This document shows, one piece after another, positions 24,737 to 33,777 of a stretch of 64,000 nt of DNA. The stretch is from JAAYXS01 sp043820985. Lineage in GTDB: Bacteria; Planctomycetota; Phycisphaerae; UBA1845; Fen-1342. The notes below the pieces were generated by a model. The model was not told where the DNA came from. It did no database searches and worked only from the letters and a program-made list of their open reading frames with translations. Location: contig JBDRDH010000213.1 in assembly GCA_043820985.1 (NCBI GenBank), positions 1 to 64,000 on the forward strand, in the 5' to 3' direction. A program made the translations under genes and the position numbers. Numbering within the stretch: the stretch's first letter is position 1; the number at the start of each line of letters is the position of its first letter.

Positions 24737-26677
24737 ATGCGATTATCTTCAAAACTGGCGGTTTCTGGCGGTATTTTTCTCGCCTTGTTGGCACTGGTGG
24801 GAACGGGAGCGCGGGGGATCGGCGAGCGCTTGCCGGTTAACGCCGGCACGCCCAGCGGGCAGCAGCTTCAAGCTCCGGAAGACAGTGAATCATTCGACTT
24901 CATGATCTTTGCCGACCACAAGGGTGGTCCGGTGGAAAGTGTCGAGGTGCTGGCGGACGCGGTCGAGATGGTCAACCGCTTGGATGTGGACTTCGTGATG
25001 ACAGTCGGTGACCTGATTCAGGGCTACAACAAACCTGAGCAGTGGCGCGCGCAGATGCAGGAATTCAAGGCTGTAATGAGTGGATTGAACATGCCGTGGT
25101 ATCCGGTCCCGGGTAACCATGACGTGTATGCTCGACCACAACGCGCCGGTGGTCACACGGGCTTGTACAAGGAACACTTCGGCCCGCTGTATTACTCGTT
25201 TGAATACAAGTGGGCACACTTCATTGTACTTTTTTCGGACGAATCCCAATCCTTTAACGAGCCGGCCAAGAACCAGAAATTCAGCACTGAACAACTGGAC
25301 TGGTTGCGCCAGGATCTGGCGGCCAGCGACGCCGGCCAGGTGTTCGTTTTCCTGCACCATCCACGCTGGACACCGCGGTATGAGGGCTGCAACTGGCCCG
25401 AGGCCCACGCGCTGTTCGTCAACGATGGTCGCCCTACGACGATTTATGCCGGCCATATCCACATGTACCGCGACGACGGACTGGTCGATAACGTGCACTA
25501 TTACGCCCTGGCCACCACGGGCGGACATCGGACGCGCTACCGGGACTCAGCTTCGATACATCACGTCACCTTCGTGCGTGTCCGACCGGATCGCATCACC
25601 ACCGCCGTGTTGCCGATCGGCGGCGTCTATGCCAGCGATTTCGTGCTCGGTGCCGAGGTTGACGAGATGAACGGCCTGACGCACGGCGACTGGCTTGATA
25701 TCCACGGGCAACCCGTCATTGGAGTGGATGCCGCCACGCGCTCGAGTTTCACTATCAATTTAGCCAATGCCGCCGGGCGATCCGCGCGTTGTGAATTGGC
25801 CGTCCGAGCCAATTCCGGCTGGAAGCTGGAATACGAGTCCGTCGATCGCATGTTCGACGCGGGTGAGAAAATGTCGGTGGCGGTCCACGCGACAGCCCCG
25901 GCCCTGGGTGCTGACGAACCGCACGTGAATGTAGTAGCCCGGCTATGGTATCCCTTACGCAGTGGTCTGATACAACCGATCGAGATCCAGACCGCCGTGC
26001 CGGTTGAGTTGCAAGGTGTCGAAGCACTGGCGGGCGCCGTGCCGCGGGAGAACGGAGTACTTCAGCTTGACGGCGGTAGCGCGGTACGCGTGTTACTGCC
26101 CCCGGCGCCGCCGGCTTATACATTGGAATGTTGGGTACGCGGCGCGGCACCGGAGGGGCGCGTGGCGCTGGTGGCCAAGACTCAGAGTTCCAGCTATGGC
26201 ATTTTCTGGTCGGACGCCGGTGCCGGGGCGACCACCCCGATCGCTTACGTCGGAACCACCGCCGGCTATCTGAAGCTGCCCACCACAACTCCCTGGAAGT
26301 GGGATGAGTGGACGCATGTGGCCGTGGTCTTCGATGGACAGTGGGCAGCGTGGTATGTTAATGGGCAATTGCAAGCCTCGGAGACGACCGATGCCGAGCC
26401 CACTAGCAACCGTCACCCGTTGTATATCGGCGCCGATCCGGACGCGCGCAGCCGGCCCACCAGTTTCTTCACCGGCGCCGTGGATGAGGTGCGGCTGTCG
26501 CAAGTCGCGCGCTACGTTGGTCCCTTTACACCCGCGCGTATCTTCGAACGCGATGAAGAAACGCTGCTGTTAATGCATTGTGATCGTATGGTCGGCGGCG
26601 CGCTGCCGGACGATTCCGGCAAAAAACACCATGGCTGGCGGGTTGGCCAGGCGCGCGTGGTGCGCGAAGACCGCTGA
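24737..26677 (+). CDS. Exported calcineurin-like phosphoesterase with C-terminal LamG domain
   Basis: ATG 24737 has CAGGA upstream; the longer frame to 24638 overlaps the previous gene. The 646-residue protein has a signal peptide/anchor (VSGGIFLALLALVGTGA). Metallophosphoesterase motifs are in order: FADHKGG, VGDLIQG, GNHDVY, FLHHPRW and AGHIHMY, covering residues about 55-250. After a beta-rich linker, residues about 440-640 form a concanavalin/LamG domain (YTLECWVRGAAPEGRV, then WTHVAVVFDGQWAAWYVNG, then FTGAVDEVRLSQVARY). It is probably a periplasmic or surface phosphohydrolase that binds a glycan. It likely shares a transcript with the GH172 gene. Confidence 0.88.
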   Translation: MRLSSKLAVSGGIFLALLALVGTGARGIGERLPVNAGTPSGQQLQAPEDSESFDFMIFADHKGGPVESVEVLADAVEMVNRLDVDFVMTVGDLIQGYNKPEQWRAQMQEFKAVMSGLNMPWYPVPGNHDVYARPQRAGGHTGLYKEHFGPLYYSFEYKWAHFIVLFSDESQSFNEPAKNQKFSTEQLDWLRQDLAASDAGQVFVFLHHPRWTPRYEGCNWPEAHALFVNDGRPTTIYAGHIHMYRDDGLVDNVHYYALATTGGHRTRYRDSASIHHVTFVRVRPDRITTAVLPIGGVYASDFVLGAEVDEMNGLTHGDWLDIHGQPVIGVDAATRSSFTINLANAAGRSARCELAVRANSGWKLEYESVDRMFDAGEKMSVAVHATAPALGADEPHVNVVARLWYPLRSGLIQPIEIQTAVPVELQGVEALAGAVPRENGVLQLDGGSAVRVLLPPAPPAYTLECWVRGAAPEGRVALVAKTQSSSYGIFWSDAGAGATTPIAYVGTTAGYLKLPTTTPWKWDEWTHVAVVFDGQWAAWYVNGQLQASETTDAEPTSNRHPLYIGADPDARSRPTSFFTGAVDEVRLSQVARYVGPFTPARIFERDEETLLLMHCDRMVGGALPDDSGKKHHGWRVGQARVVREDR

Positions 26678-26695
26678 TCGGGTATTGCGCTGTTG

Positions 26696-28210
26696 CTATG
26701 GTGTTTTCAACTGCCGCCGGATGGGATCGTAACGATCGAGCTCGGTCCAGCGTTGCTCCACACGATTACTAACGGGGTGTAATAGCACCGCGCTGGCACT
26801 GTGTGTCTGGCGATATGAGAACGGGCCGCTATTTATTTGTGGCTGCCGCACGTATAATGGCTCTTCCGCGTTCAGGCTGAGCAGGATTACGCCGGTCGTG
26901 AAGTCGATCTGCTCGAATTGCGGTGTTTCGTGAATAGCTGAGCGGAACTTGACCTCGCACGGACCGCCGATCGTGTCCCCGGCGGCAACCTGGAAGCGCT
27001 GCCGCAGCCAAGCGCCACGGTGCCATTTCCAGACTTCCACACTGGCCCGTCCCAGACGCGGCTGAGCCCCGCACACGAAGATATAGCGATCTGGCGCGAT
27101 GGTGAGCGGAGCGCTCGGCTCTGACCATGCTCCCGGCCGGCTGGTCTGTCGGGCTTGTTCGGGATGCTTCAGCAGCTTGGCGCGCCCCACATACCGGTTC
27201 CACAGATTGACGCGCAAGCGATAGCGATATGTATGTCCCGGAACGACGGATGTGTCATGAAACCAGACTGCCGCGCGGCCGGTCCCTGGTTCGGCGAGTA
27301 GACTGCTATGAGAGGGACCGGCCTGCACGGCGTCAGGCAGTGGCAACCGCCAGTCAGCGCCGGCTTGAACCTGGTAAAATGGTGGCTGCCTGCGTCGCAA
27401 CTGGGCCTGGCATACATGCTGGTAAGCCTGATCGATATCGTCGCGGTTCAGGAGTGCCCCGTCGTGGTCATCGAAATCGGGCTCTGGTACTGGTAAGGCA
27501 CAGAGCGCATCATCGGGATCTATCAACTCCCAGGCCGAGTAGCTGCCATCCGCTAGAAGCTCCTGGCGCTGGACATCGGTGCCGGTTACCACCACTGCCA
27601 TGCGGAAGTTGGCATAGCCAGCGGTCTCCAGCGCTTTCTTCTGGGCGCTCAAATCAAAATAGCCGGCGACGGTTACCCAGGAGAGTGACCTGGTCTGTCG
27701 GGCAGGCGGCGCGTCCGTGGAGATGACATTGATGGCGGTGGCGGTTTGGTCTCGTGAGACAGTGACCACGCTCCGCCCGGAAGTCAGGAGGGGCCGCGTC
27801 GGCGACAAGGGAGTGACCAGAATGATGTCCCGGTCAGGATCCAGTGGCGCCAGCCTGGGTGTCTCCACGCCGAAGTTGACGCACAGTGGTAAGCACGCGG
27901 TTATGTGCGGCGCGATGTTGCTGGCGCCACCCAGGACACCTTCTGCCTGTCGCCGACGCAGCATGGTGTGGTAAGACGGTATTTCTTGTTTTGGTGGTTG
28001 CAGACTTTCCAGATGCGCCTGCAAATCCCGGGCATCCGCCAGGATCGCTCCGTTCAGCTCGCGCGGGCGCACCTCGCGGTTGTTGTAGATGATGTGGTTA
28101 GGTGAGCGCCAGCCATATAAAACCAACAACAGCGTGATGCCTGCCATGGCGATTGCCAACAGGCCGCGCTCGAAGTACAGCTCGATGAAGCTCAGTGTCT
28201 TCTGTGGCAT
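26696..28210 (-). CDS. Membrane-anchored protein of unknown function
   Basis: I favour ATG 28210, which has GGAG 7 bases upstream; ATG 28237 is also possible. The 504-residue product has one N-terminal transmembrane segment near residues 17-34 (LLAIAMAGITLLLVLYGW) and a large non-cytoplasmic part. A middle section has a Fn3/Ig-like look (VPGHTYRYRLRVNLWNRYVG, WSEPSAPLTIA), and the end is an all-beta region (QFEQIDFTTGVILLSLN). I recognise no family; the layout recalls planctomycete envelope or secretion-system proteins. It is convergent with the phosphoesterase gene, with 18 bases between stops. Confidence 0.65.
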   Translation of the reverse strand: MPQKTLSFIELYFERGLLAIAMAGITLLLVLYGWRSPNHIIYNNREVRPRELNGAILADARDLQAHLESLQPPKQEIPSYHTMLRRRQAEGVLGGASNIAPHITACLPLCVNFGVETPRLAPLDPDRDIILVTPLSPTRPLLTSGRSVVTVSRDQTATAINVISTDAPPARQTRSLSWVTVAGYFDLSAQKKALETAGYANFRMAVVVTGTDVQRQELLADGSYSAWELIDPDDALCALPVPEPDFDDHDGALLNRDDIDQAYQHVCQAQLRRRQPPFYQVQAGADWRLPLPDAVQAGPSHSSLLAEPGTGRAAVWFHDTSVVPGHTYRYRLRVNLWNRYVGRAKLLKHPEQARQTSRPGAWSEPSAPLTIAPDRYIFVCGAQPRLGRASVEVWKWHRGAWLRQRFQVAAGDTIGGPCEVKFRSAIHETPQFEQIDFTTGVILLSLNAEEPLYVRQPQINSGPFSYRQTHSASAVLLHPVSNRVEQRWTELDRYDPIRRQLKTP

Positions 28211-28237
28211 GATCAGACTCCACAGTATTGACTTCAT

Positions 28238-29015
28238 TAGTACCCCAGCGCGCATCATCCCTGGTCGATGTTCGGCCCTACTGAGTAATGGTCGCCGAAC
28301 AATCCCGTGCAATCCGTGGCCAGCTCTGTTGGCATCCTGCCAGCCATATTCATTACCGCGCCAAGCTCCAGCTAGCGCGGAGAGTATTCGTTGACGGCCG
28401 CGGGCGCATAGGCTCCCCAGCTTCAGCCCGCGACCGTCGTATATCCTTTTTGTAGTGGGGTTTGGGATAAGTTGAATGATGCAATAATCCGCCGCGAATA
28501 ACAGGATAGCGGCGATTTTCGCTGCTTGGCCGCGCTTGCCTCGTCGGTAGGATTAATATGAGGCTTTAGGATGCAGGCTCACGGCCAGGCTTCCGCGGCC
28601 GATATCTGGTTCGGCCTTCACTATAACAATTGTTCAAGATCCCTGTGTTGTCAAATCTACTCGCTATTTTTTCTGACGCCCTGGCGTCAATCTGTATTCA
28701 ATCACAAGGGATTGATTAATTCTGGCTGATTCTCGTCAGTCATAACGCCTGTCGTTACTTGCCATTACTGTGATACACACGGCACTGCCCGCGGGTGCAC
28801 GAGCGAAAGCCGGTCTGGCGTTTTTACAAAAGTGTTACAGGTTCGGGTTGAGATCCCGTGATACTCTTGATGAGAAGCAGTCATGGGCTATCTGCCGGGA
28901 ATTTCGACGGACATCGTTGTCCCGTGCATGGCCGACAGACTACTTGTGGCTGGGATGTGGTTCGTTAAGCTGCGCTGAAGTCGTGAACTTACCAGAATGC
29001 CGGAGACAATTAGGA
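28238..29015. other. Long non-coding divergent region with two inverted repeats
   Basis: No credible gene is seen in these ~780 bases between the anchored protein and the response regulator. One hairpin lies at 28393-28438: GACGGCCGCGGGC pairs with GCCCGCGACCGTC at 12 of 13 positions around a 20-base loop, with a T5 run 8 bases further on. A second inverted repeat at 28674-28689, TGACGCC-CT-GGCGTCA, is perfect with a 2-base centre and looks like a protein operator for the two-component genes. The frame upstream of 29016 is open but shows no family resemblance before MARRKILVIEDD. Confidence 0.5.
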
Positions 29016-29723
29016 ATGGCACGTCGCAAGATACTGGTGATCGAGGACGACCACGCCATTCGACGCGGGGTGGTCGATGCATTGCGGGTCGCCGGTTACG
29101 ACACGCTGGAAGCCGAACGCGCGGACACTGGTCTCGATCTGGCCCTGCATCGTGAATATGACCTGCTGCTGTTGGATCTGGTGTTGCCGCGGGGTGATGG
29201 CCTGGAAATCCTGCGCATGGTGCGCGCCGCCCGCCCGACCACGCCGGTCATCATCCTGACCGCGCGCGGCGAGGAGCACGATCGACTGGCGGGCTTTCAA
29301 CTTGGCGCGGATGATTACGTGATCAAACCCTTCAGTGTGAAGGAACTGCTTGCCCGAGTAACGGCCGTTTTGCGCCGTTCGCCGGAGCGCCCGCTGGACA
29401 TGCCGGAAGTCAGCTTCGCTGGAGGGGTGGCGAACCTAAGCAGTGGCGAAATAAGTTTCGATGACGGCGAACAAACCACATTATCCGAGCGTGAAGGGGA
29501 ATTGCTGCGGTATCTGGCGGTCAACTCCGGCCGGGCCGTATCACGCGATGAGATCCTCTCGCGCGTGTGGCGCGTGGATCCGCAAGGCATTGAGACGCGC
29601 ACCATTGACATGCATGTAGCCCGCCTGCGCGAGAAACTACGCGATCACTCCGGCCAGCCGCGCATTGTCGTGACCGTTCGTGGCAAGGGCTATCGTTTCC
29701 TCGGCGCCGAGGATGGATCATGA
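29016..29723 (+). CDS. OmpR/PhoB-family response regulator
   Basis: From ATG 29016 the protein has 235 residues. The receiver domain (about 4-118) has the acidic pair ED-D at 10-12, the phospho-acceptor Asp54 in LLLLDLVLP, the switch Thr in ILTARG and Lys104 in YVIKPF. The C-terminal winged-helix DNA-binding domain (about 140-235) has LSEREGELLRYLAVN, RDEILSRVW, RTIDMHVARLREKL and the final wing VRGKGYRF. It should be phosphorylated by the kinase encoded next, whose ATG overlaps this stop by 4 bases (ATGA). The upstream region contains a perfect inverted repeat that may be its own operator. Confidence 0.93.
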   Translation: MARRKILVIEDDHAIRRGVVDALRVAGYDTLEAERADTGLDLALHREYDLLLLDLVLPRGDGLEILRMVRAARPTTPVIILTARGEEHDRLAGFQLGADDYVIKPFSVKELLARVTAVLRRSPERPLDMPEVSFAGGVANLSSGEISFDDGEQTTLSEREGELLRYLAVNSGRAVSRDEILSRVWRVDPQGIETRTIDMHVARLREKLRDHSGQPRIVVTVRGKGYRFLGAEDGS

Positions 29724-31513
29724 CTCGTCCCTGGCGCATCTGGATCACCTTCCTGGCCTGTCTGACTGTCCTGCTGGGGGTCATGGCCTGGCAAAGTTAT
29801 ACCGTGGTGCGTTTGGAACGTGATGCGGCCGCGGCCCGGCGCCAGGCCGAGATCGAGGAACCGGTGCGCCTGGCCCTGTGGCGCATGGAATCGTCTTTGG
29901 CGGCCCTGATCGCGCGTGAACGGGCGCGGCCCTATTTTGCCTACAGTTCGTTTTACCCCGCCGAACGGGCTTATACGCGCATGTTTCGTGAGGTCGAGTA
30001 TGGCGAGATACTCGTGCCCTCACCATTACTGACACAGGTGTCACCGTATATCAGCCTGCATTTTCAGATATCCGCTGATGGGCACTGGTCGTCGCCCCAG
30101 GTTCCCACAGGGACCATGCGGGATCTGGCCGCGCCGCAATACACGTCGCTGGAATCCATCGATCGCGCCGTAGCGCGCCTTGACGAGTTGAGTCGCCTGA
30201 TCGACCACGCGCGACTGGCGACACAATTACCATTGGAGCGTGTCGAGCCGATCAGCGTGGTGCGTGCTCCCATTGTGCCGGCTCAACAGGGACAGCTTCG
30301 AAGCCAGCAGGTTGAAGAGTCATTCCAGCAGCAGGTTATGCGGAACACCATGGAAGACCAGGCCCGTAGCCGGGCGGTCCAGCAACTTGACGAGCTGGAT
30401 GGCAACATCTGGAATGAGCGCGCCTGGTCATTGGCGGTAACCAGTGGCATGTTACATCCCATCTGGTGTGAGCAGACGCTCCTATTGGCCCGGCGGGTTT
30501 CCGTTGATGGGTGGGAATACATCCAAGGCTGTCAACTTGACTGGCCGGCTCTGGATAGCTGGCTATGTGGCCAGATCAGCGATTTGTTCCCGCAGGCCCG
30601 TCTCGAACCAGTTAGCACGGGTGGGGCTGATTATGAAGCCCGTGTATTGGCGGCCTTACCGGTACGCTTGATCCCAGGTGAGCCGGCGCTGTCCAGCGTC
30701 CCGTTGGATTCTCCGCTGCGCCTATCACTGGTCGTGGCCTGGGGATGTGTGCTGCTGTCCGCTGTTGCCGTGGCGGTATTGTTGATCGGGACGGTATCCT
30801 TGAGCGAACGCCGGGGGGCGTTTGTTTCCGCCGTCACGCACGAGCTGCGCACCCCGCTGACGACCTTCAAGCTCTACACCGAGATGTTAGCGGAAGGGAT
30901 GGTGACCGACGAGCACAAACGCCGGGAATACCTGGATACCTTGCAGGCCGAGGCCAATCGGCTCAGCCACCTGGTGGAAAACGTGCTGGCTTATGCCCGT
31001 CTCGAACGCGGTCGGGCGGGCGGTCAGTTAGGTGCGATCGGGCTAAGTGACTTGTTGGCGCGGGTCAGCGGTCGCCTGGCCGAGCGCGCTGACCAGGCCC
31101 GCATGCAACTGGTGGTCGCGGACGCTAGTACAGTGGCGGAATCAGTCACGGTTCGTACCGACGTCTCCGTGGTCGAGCAGATTCTGCTGAACCTGGTGGA
31201 CAATGCCTGCAAGTACGCCGCCGACGCGGATCAGAAGCTGATTCACGTGTCGGCGGATGTAAGTGGACAATCTGGCGTGATCCGGATTCGCGATCATGGT
31301 CCGGGTATCTCGGCTAATGAAGCTCGGCGACTTTTCCAGCCGTTTCGCAAGTCTGCCCGCCAGGCCGCCAACTCGGCGCCGGGTATCGGCCTGGGGCTGG
31401 CGCTCAGTCGCCGCCTGGCCCGCGCGCTAGGTGGTGATCTGCGCCTGGTGGATACGGATGAAAGTGGTGCCTGCCTGGAACTGACCCTTCCACGTATCCC
31501 GCCGGCTCAATAG
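29720..31513 (+). CDS. Sensor histidine kinase
   Basis: A 597-residue inner-membrane kinase whose start overlaps the response regulator stop (ATGA). One transmembrane helix lies near residues 8-25 (ITFLACLTVLLGVMAW) and a second near 335-355 (VVAWGCVLLSAVAVAVLLIG), flanking a ~300-residue extracytoplasmic sensor region of no recognised type. The H-box VTHELRTPLTTF has the phospho-histidine at about 374, followed by the DHp second helix (LSHLVENVLAYARLERG). The ATPase domain has LVDNACKYA (N box), DHGPGIS (G1) and GIGLGLALSRRL (G2). There is no HAMP domain between TM2 and the H-box beyond about 15 residues. The signal is unknown. Confidence 0.92.
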   Translation: MTRPWRIWITFLACLTVLLGVMAWQSYTVVRLERDAAAARRQAEIEEPVRLALWRMESSLAALIARERARPYFAYSSFYPAERAYTRMFREVEYGEILVPSPLLTQVSPYISLHFQISADGHWSSPQVPTGTMRDLAAPQYTSLESIDRAVARLDELSRLIDHARLATQLPLERVEPISVVRAPIVPAQQGQLRSQQVEESFQQQVMRNTMEDQARSRAVQQLDELDGNIWNERAWSLAVTSGMLHPIWCEQTLLLARRVSVDGWEYIQGCQLDWPALDSWLCGQISDLFPQARLEPVSTGGADYEARVLAALPVRLIPGEPALSSVPLDSPLRLSLVVAWGCVLLSAVAVAVLLIGTVSLSERRGAFVSAVTHELRTPLTTFKLYTEMLAEGMVTDEHKRREYLDTLQAEANRLSHLVENVLAYARLERGRAGGQLGAIGLSDLLARVSGRLAERADQARMQLVVADASTVAESVTVRTDVSVVEQILLNLVDNACKYAADADQKLIHVSADVSGQSGVIRIRDHGPGISANEARRLFQPFRKSARQAANSAPGIGLGLALSRRLARALGGDLRLVDTDESGACLELTLPRIPPAQ

Positions 31514-31539
31514 TGCCCCCTCTGAAACCGCTCAAATAT

Positions 31540-32223
31540 TCACCTGGAAGCGGAGTGTTGTTGCAGCTCAATGATCCACTTGGGGGTTTCCTGCTTGTAC
31601 GCGCGAATGTGGCGCTTGCGGCTGAAATAGTACCAGGCCGTGCCACCTTGAAACAGGATGCTACCTACAATCAGCCCGCCGTATACTGCTAGTGTAATTA
31701 CCCTCTCCAGGCTCTTGATTGACCCGACCATCTGCAAAGCCTGGGCACTCGCCCCCAAGGCCTCGTCTAATGAGCTTGGGCTGGTGAATGAGGTATAAAT
31801 GCACCAACTCGCGTAGATGACCAAGACGCCGCACAAGCCAAGCTGGTTCCAACCGAGGCGATATGTCCCACGTTCGTCGTATCGGCGTAGCAATCTGGCT
31901 CCGGCAAACTCGTTGTAAGCCACGACGGCCAGGGCCACGCCGATAACCAGCGACGTCAGGCTGAACAGTCCGATCAGTAGACTGAGGGCGGCGAAGATTG
32001 CCAAGGACCAGGCATTGAACAGCGCCACGTTAATTGCCCGGCGAATCTTCTTGGACCTGCCGCGGGCCAGCTCGAGTTCACGCAGGTGTGCGGCGGAAAG
32101 CGGGCCAGCGGCGGCTGCTGGTTGTTCTGGTGCGAGCGGGCGTGCCGTGGTGGATGCTGGTGCCCCGCGCGCCTCTGTCACAGAGGTATGTAATTGTGCT
32201 GTTTCTGTGTTGTTCTGGTTCAC
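31540..32223 (-). CDS. Membrane protein of unknown function
   Basis: A 227-residue protein. The first ~55 residues are polar and Ala/Pro-rich, followed by an LRELELARGRSKKIRRAI helix with positive charge. Four hydrophobic segments follow: two close together around residues 70-105 (AWSLAIFAALSLLIGLF, then LVIGVALAVVAYNEF), one near 128-146 (LGLCGVLVIYASWCIYTSF) and one near 180-198 (VYGGLIVGSILFQGG). A basic patch FSRKRHIRAYK and a Gln/Ser tail close the protein. The pattern is reminiscent of planctomycete four-helix proteins of unknown role. It converges on the kinase gene, with 26 bases between the stops. Confidence 0.6.
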   Translation of the reverse strand: MNQNNTETAQLHTSVTEARGAPASTTARPLAPEQPAAAAGPLSAAHLRELELARGRSKKIRRAINVALFNAWSLAIFAALSLLIGLFSLTSLVIGVALAVVAYNEFAGARLLRRYDERGTYRLGWNQLGLCGVLVIYASWCIYTSFTSPSSLDEALGASAQALQMVGSIKSLERVITLAVYGGLIVGSILFQGGTAWYYFSRKRHIRAYKQETPKWIIELQQHSASR

Positions 32224-32350
32224 TATCGTGCTATCGGCTAAGTAAGTGTACCGGATTCGAAGTAGGTGGAATTCTACGAGTTAGATCAGATTCAATAAAG
32301 GTTGGATACCTGGTGAAAGCGATCCTCTCGGCGAGCCTCTGGTACGATCG

Positions 32351-32369
32351 CACCGGCAAGATGCCGGTG
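32351..32369. repeat. Perfect hairpin CACCGGCA-AGA-TGCCGGTG
   Basis: CACCGGCA and TGCCGGTG form a perfect 8-bp stem around AGA, 23 bases after the gatD stop and between two minus-strand genes. It is a close relative of GACCGGCA-GGA-TGTCGGTC at 36001-36019 (reverse) and at 44784-44802 and 44838-44856. At this position it could also aid transcript termination after gatED, but no T tract follows. Confidence 0.65.
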
Positions 32370-32391
32370 CCACATTTGGTATCGATTCGAG

Positions 32392-33777
32392 CTATCGCCG
32401 AATCGTGCGCAGGAACTCCTGCACTTCCGGGATTGCGCCCTGGAAGATCAGGTAGCCGTTGTATGGCTCGCGGTCGGGTGTCTCGTCGACTACCGGGGTT
32501 AACATGATCCGCTTGACCTCCTCCGGATCGTCGGACTGGCCCAGCGCCCAGCAGAGCTTGACGTACGCCACTTCGGGCAGCATGTTCGCCGCTGGCACGA
32601 TACCCGCTTCCATTAACTCGCGGCCGGTCTCGTATACATACATCTGCACATAACCCCACAGCGTCTGCACGGTCATGTAGATGTGTACGCCTTTCTTGTG
32701 CGCCCGCCGGATCGCGGGGTAAAGTGGCTTGTTGACGTGGCCCAGGCCGGTGCCGGCGATCACGATGCCGCGATAACCCAGGTCGACCATAGCGTCGACG
32801 ATGTCCGGGAGCATATTGGGATAATAGTAGAGAATCGTGACCTTCTCCTCGAAGGCCGTGTTGATCCTGACCTGCCGGCTGGGATCGCGTCGCCGGTAAT
32901 CATCACGTAAGTGTGTAATCCCTTTGGGACTGACCATCGCCAGCGGCACGTCGCCGATGGTGCGGAAGGTCGAGCGATAGCTGGAGTGCATCTTGCGCAC
33001 GCGCGTCCCGCGGTGCAGCAGGCAGTACTCGTCCGAAGTCGGGCCGAACATGCACACCTGCACCTCGGCGATATCACCCTCGGCGGCGGCCTTGACCGCG
33101 TTTATAAGGTTAATCGCGGCGTCCGATGAGGGCCGATCGCTCGAACGCTGCGAGCCGACCATGACGATCGGGACGGGTGAGTCCTGCACCATGAACGATA
33201 GGATCGCCGCCGTGTGGTGCATGGTGTCCGTGCCATGACCGATCATGATCCCGTCCACGCCGTTGCGGATCTCCTCGCCGATGCGCTCGGCCAGCCTGAC
33301 GTACTGCTCGGGCCCCATGTTCTCACTGAACACGCCGTAGAGTTTCTCGGTGGTCAGGTTGCAGATGTCAGCCAGTTCGGGGACCGAGCCGTACAGTTCG
33401 CCTGGGCTGAATGCGGGAATGACCGCGCCGGTGCGGTAATCGAGCCGGCTGGCGATCGTCCCGCCGGTGCCAAACAGTATGACGTTCGGCTTTTTCGGGT
33501 CGTACGGGAACTCCTTCTCCGGAATCTTGTAATGGGCCTCGCGGCGACCGTGCTCGGTGATCTTTGTGATCGTATCGGCGGTCACGCCGATGTTATATCC
33601 ACTGGCCAGTTTCAGCACGAGATGATACTCATCAGCGGTTTCCGAGCGTGGGAGAATCAGACCTTCAAAGCGGCCGTTGGTTGATTCAATCGTGACATCG
33701 CTCCAGACGCCCACGCCATGTTGCCGCAATACACTGGCGCCGATGCCGCGGTATCCTTTGAGGGCGTCATTACTCAT
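32392..33777 (-). CDS. gatD: Glutamyl-tRNA(Gln) amidotransferase subunit D (archaeal-type GatDE)
   Basis: A 461-residue protein. An N-terminal ~85-residue beta-barrel-like domain precedes an L-asparaginase-type amidase domain with FGTGGTIAS (Thr104/Thr107), MIGHGTDTMHHTA (Thr183-Asp184) and VGSQRSSDRPSSDAAINL. The N-terminal domain and the GTxVRKMHSSYRSTF section separate GatD from ordinary asparaginases. GatD releases ammonia from Gln or Asn, which GatE uses to convert Glu-tRNA(Gln) to Gln-tRNA(Gln). Its ATG overlaps the gatE stop by 4 bases (ATGA), so the subunits are made together. GatDE is regarded as archaeal, so its presence here suggests lateral transfer. Confidence 0.92.
   Translation of the reverse strand: MSNDALKGYRGIGASVLRQHGVGVWSDVTIESTNGRFEGLILPRSETADEYHLVLKLASGYNIGVTADTITKITEHGRREAHYKIPEKEFPYDPKKPNVILFGTGGTIASRLDYRTGAVIPAFSPGELYGSVPELADICNLTTEKLYGVFSENMGPEQYVRLAERIGEEIRNGVDGIMIGHGTDTMHHTAAILSFMVQDSPVPIVMVGSQRSSDRPSSDAAINLINAVKAAAEGDIAEVQVCMFGPTSDEYCLLHRGTRVRKMHSSYRSTFRTIGDVPLAMVSPKGITHLRDDYRRRDPSRQVRINTAFEEKVTILYYYPNMLPDIVDAMVDLGYRGIVIAGTGLGHVNKPLYPAIRRAHKKGVHIYMTVQTLWGYVQMYVYETGRELMEAGIVPAANMLPEVAYVKLCWALGQSDDPEEVKRIMLTPVVDETPDREPYNGYLIFQGAIPEVQEFLRTIRR

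Noticed and set aside
28770..29015. An 82-residue N-terminal extension of the response regulator
   Set aside because: The receiver domain begins canonically at MARRKILVIEDD (29016); the upstream frame is cysteine- and arginine-rich without domain character.
32392..33777. GatD as a plain type II L-asparaginase
   Set aside because: The extra N-terminal domain, the length and the 4-base overlap with a GAD-containing GatE argue for the amidotransferase subunit.
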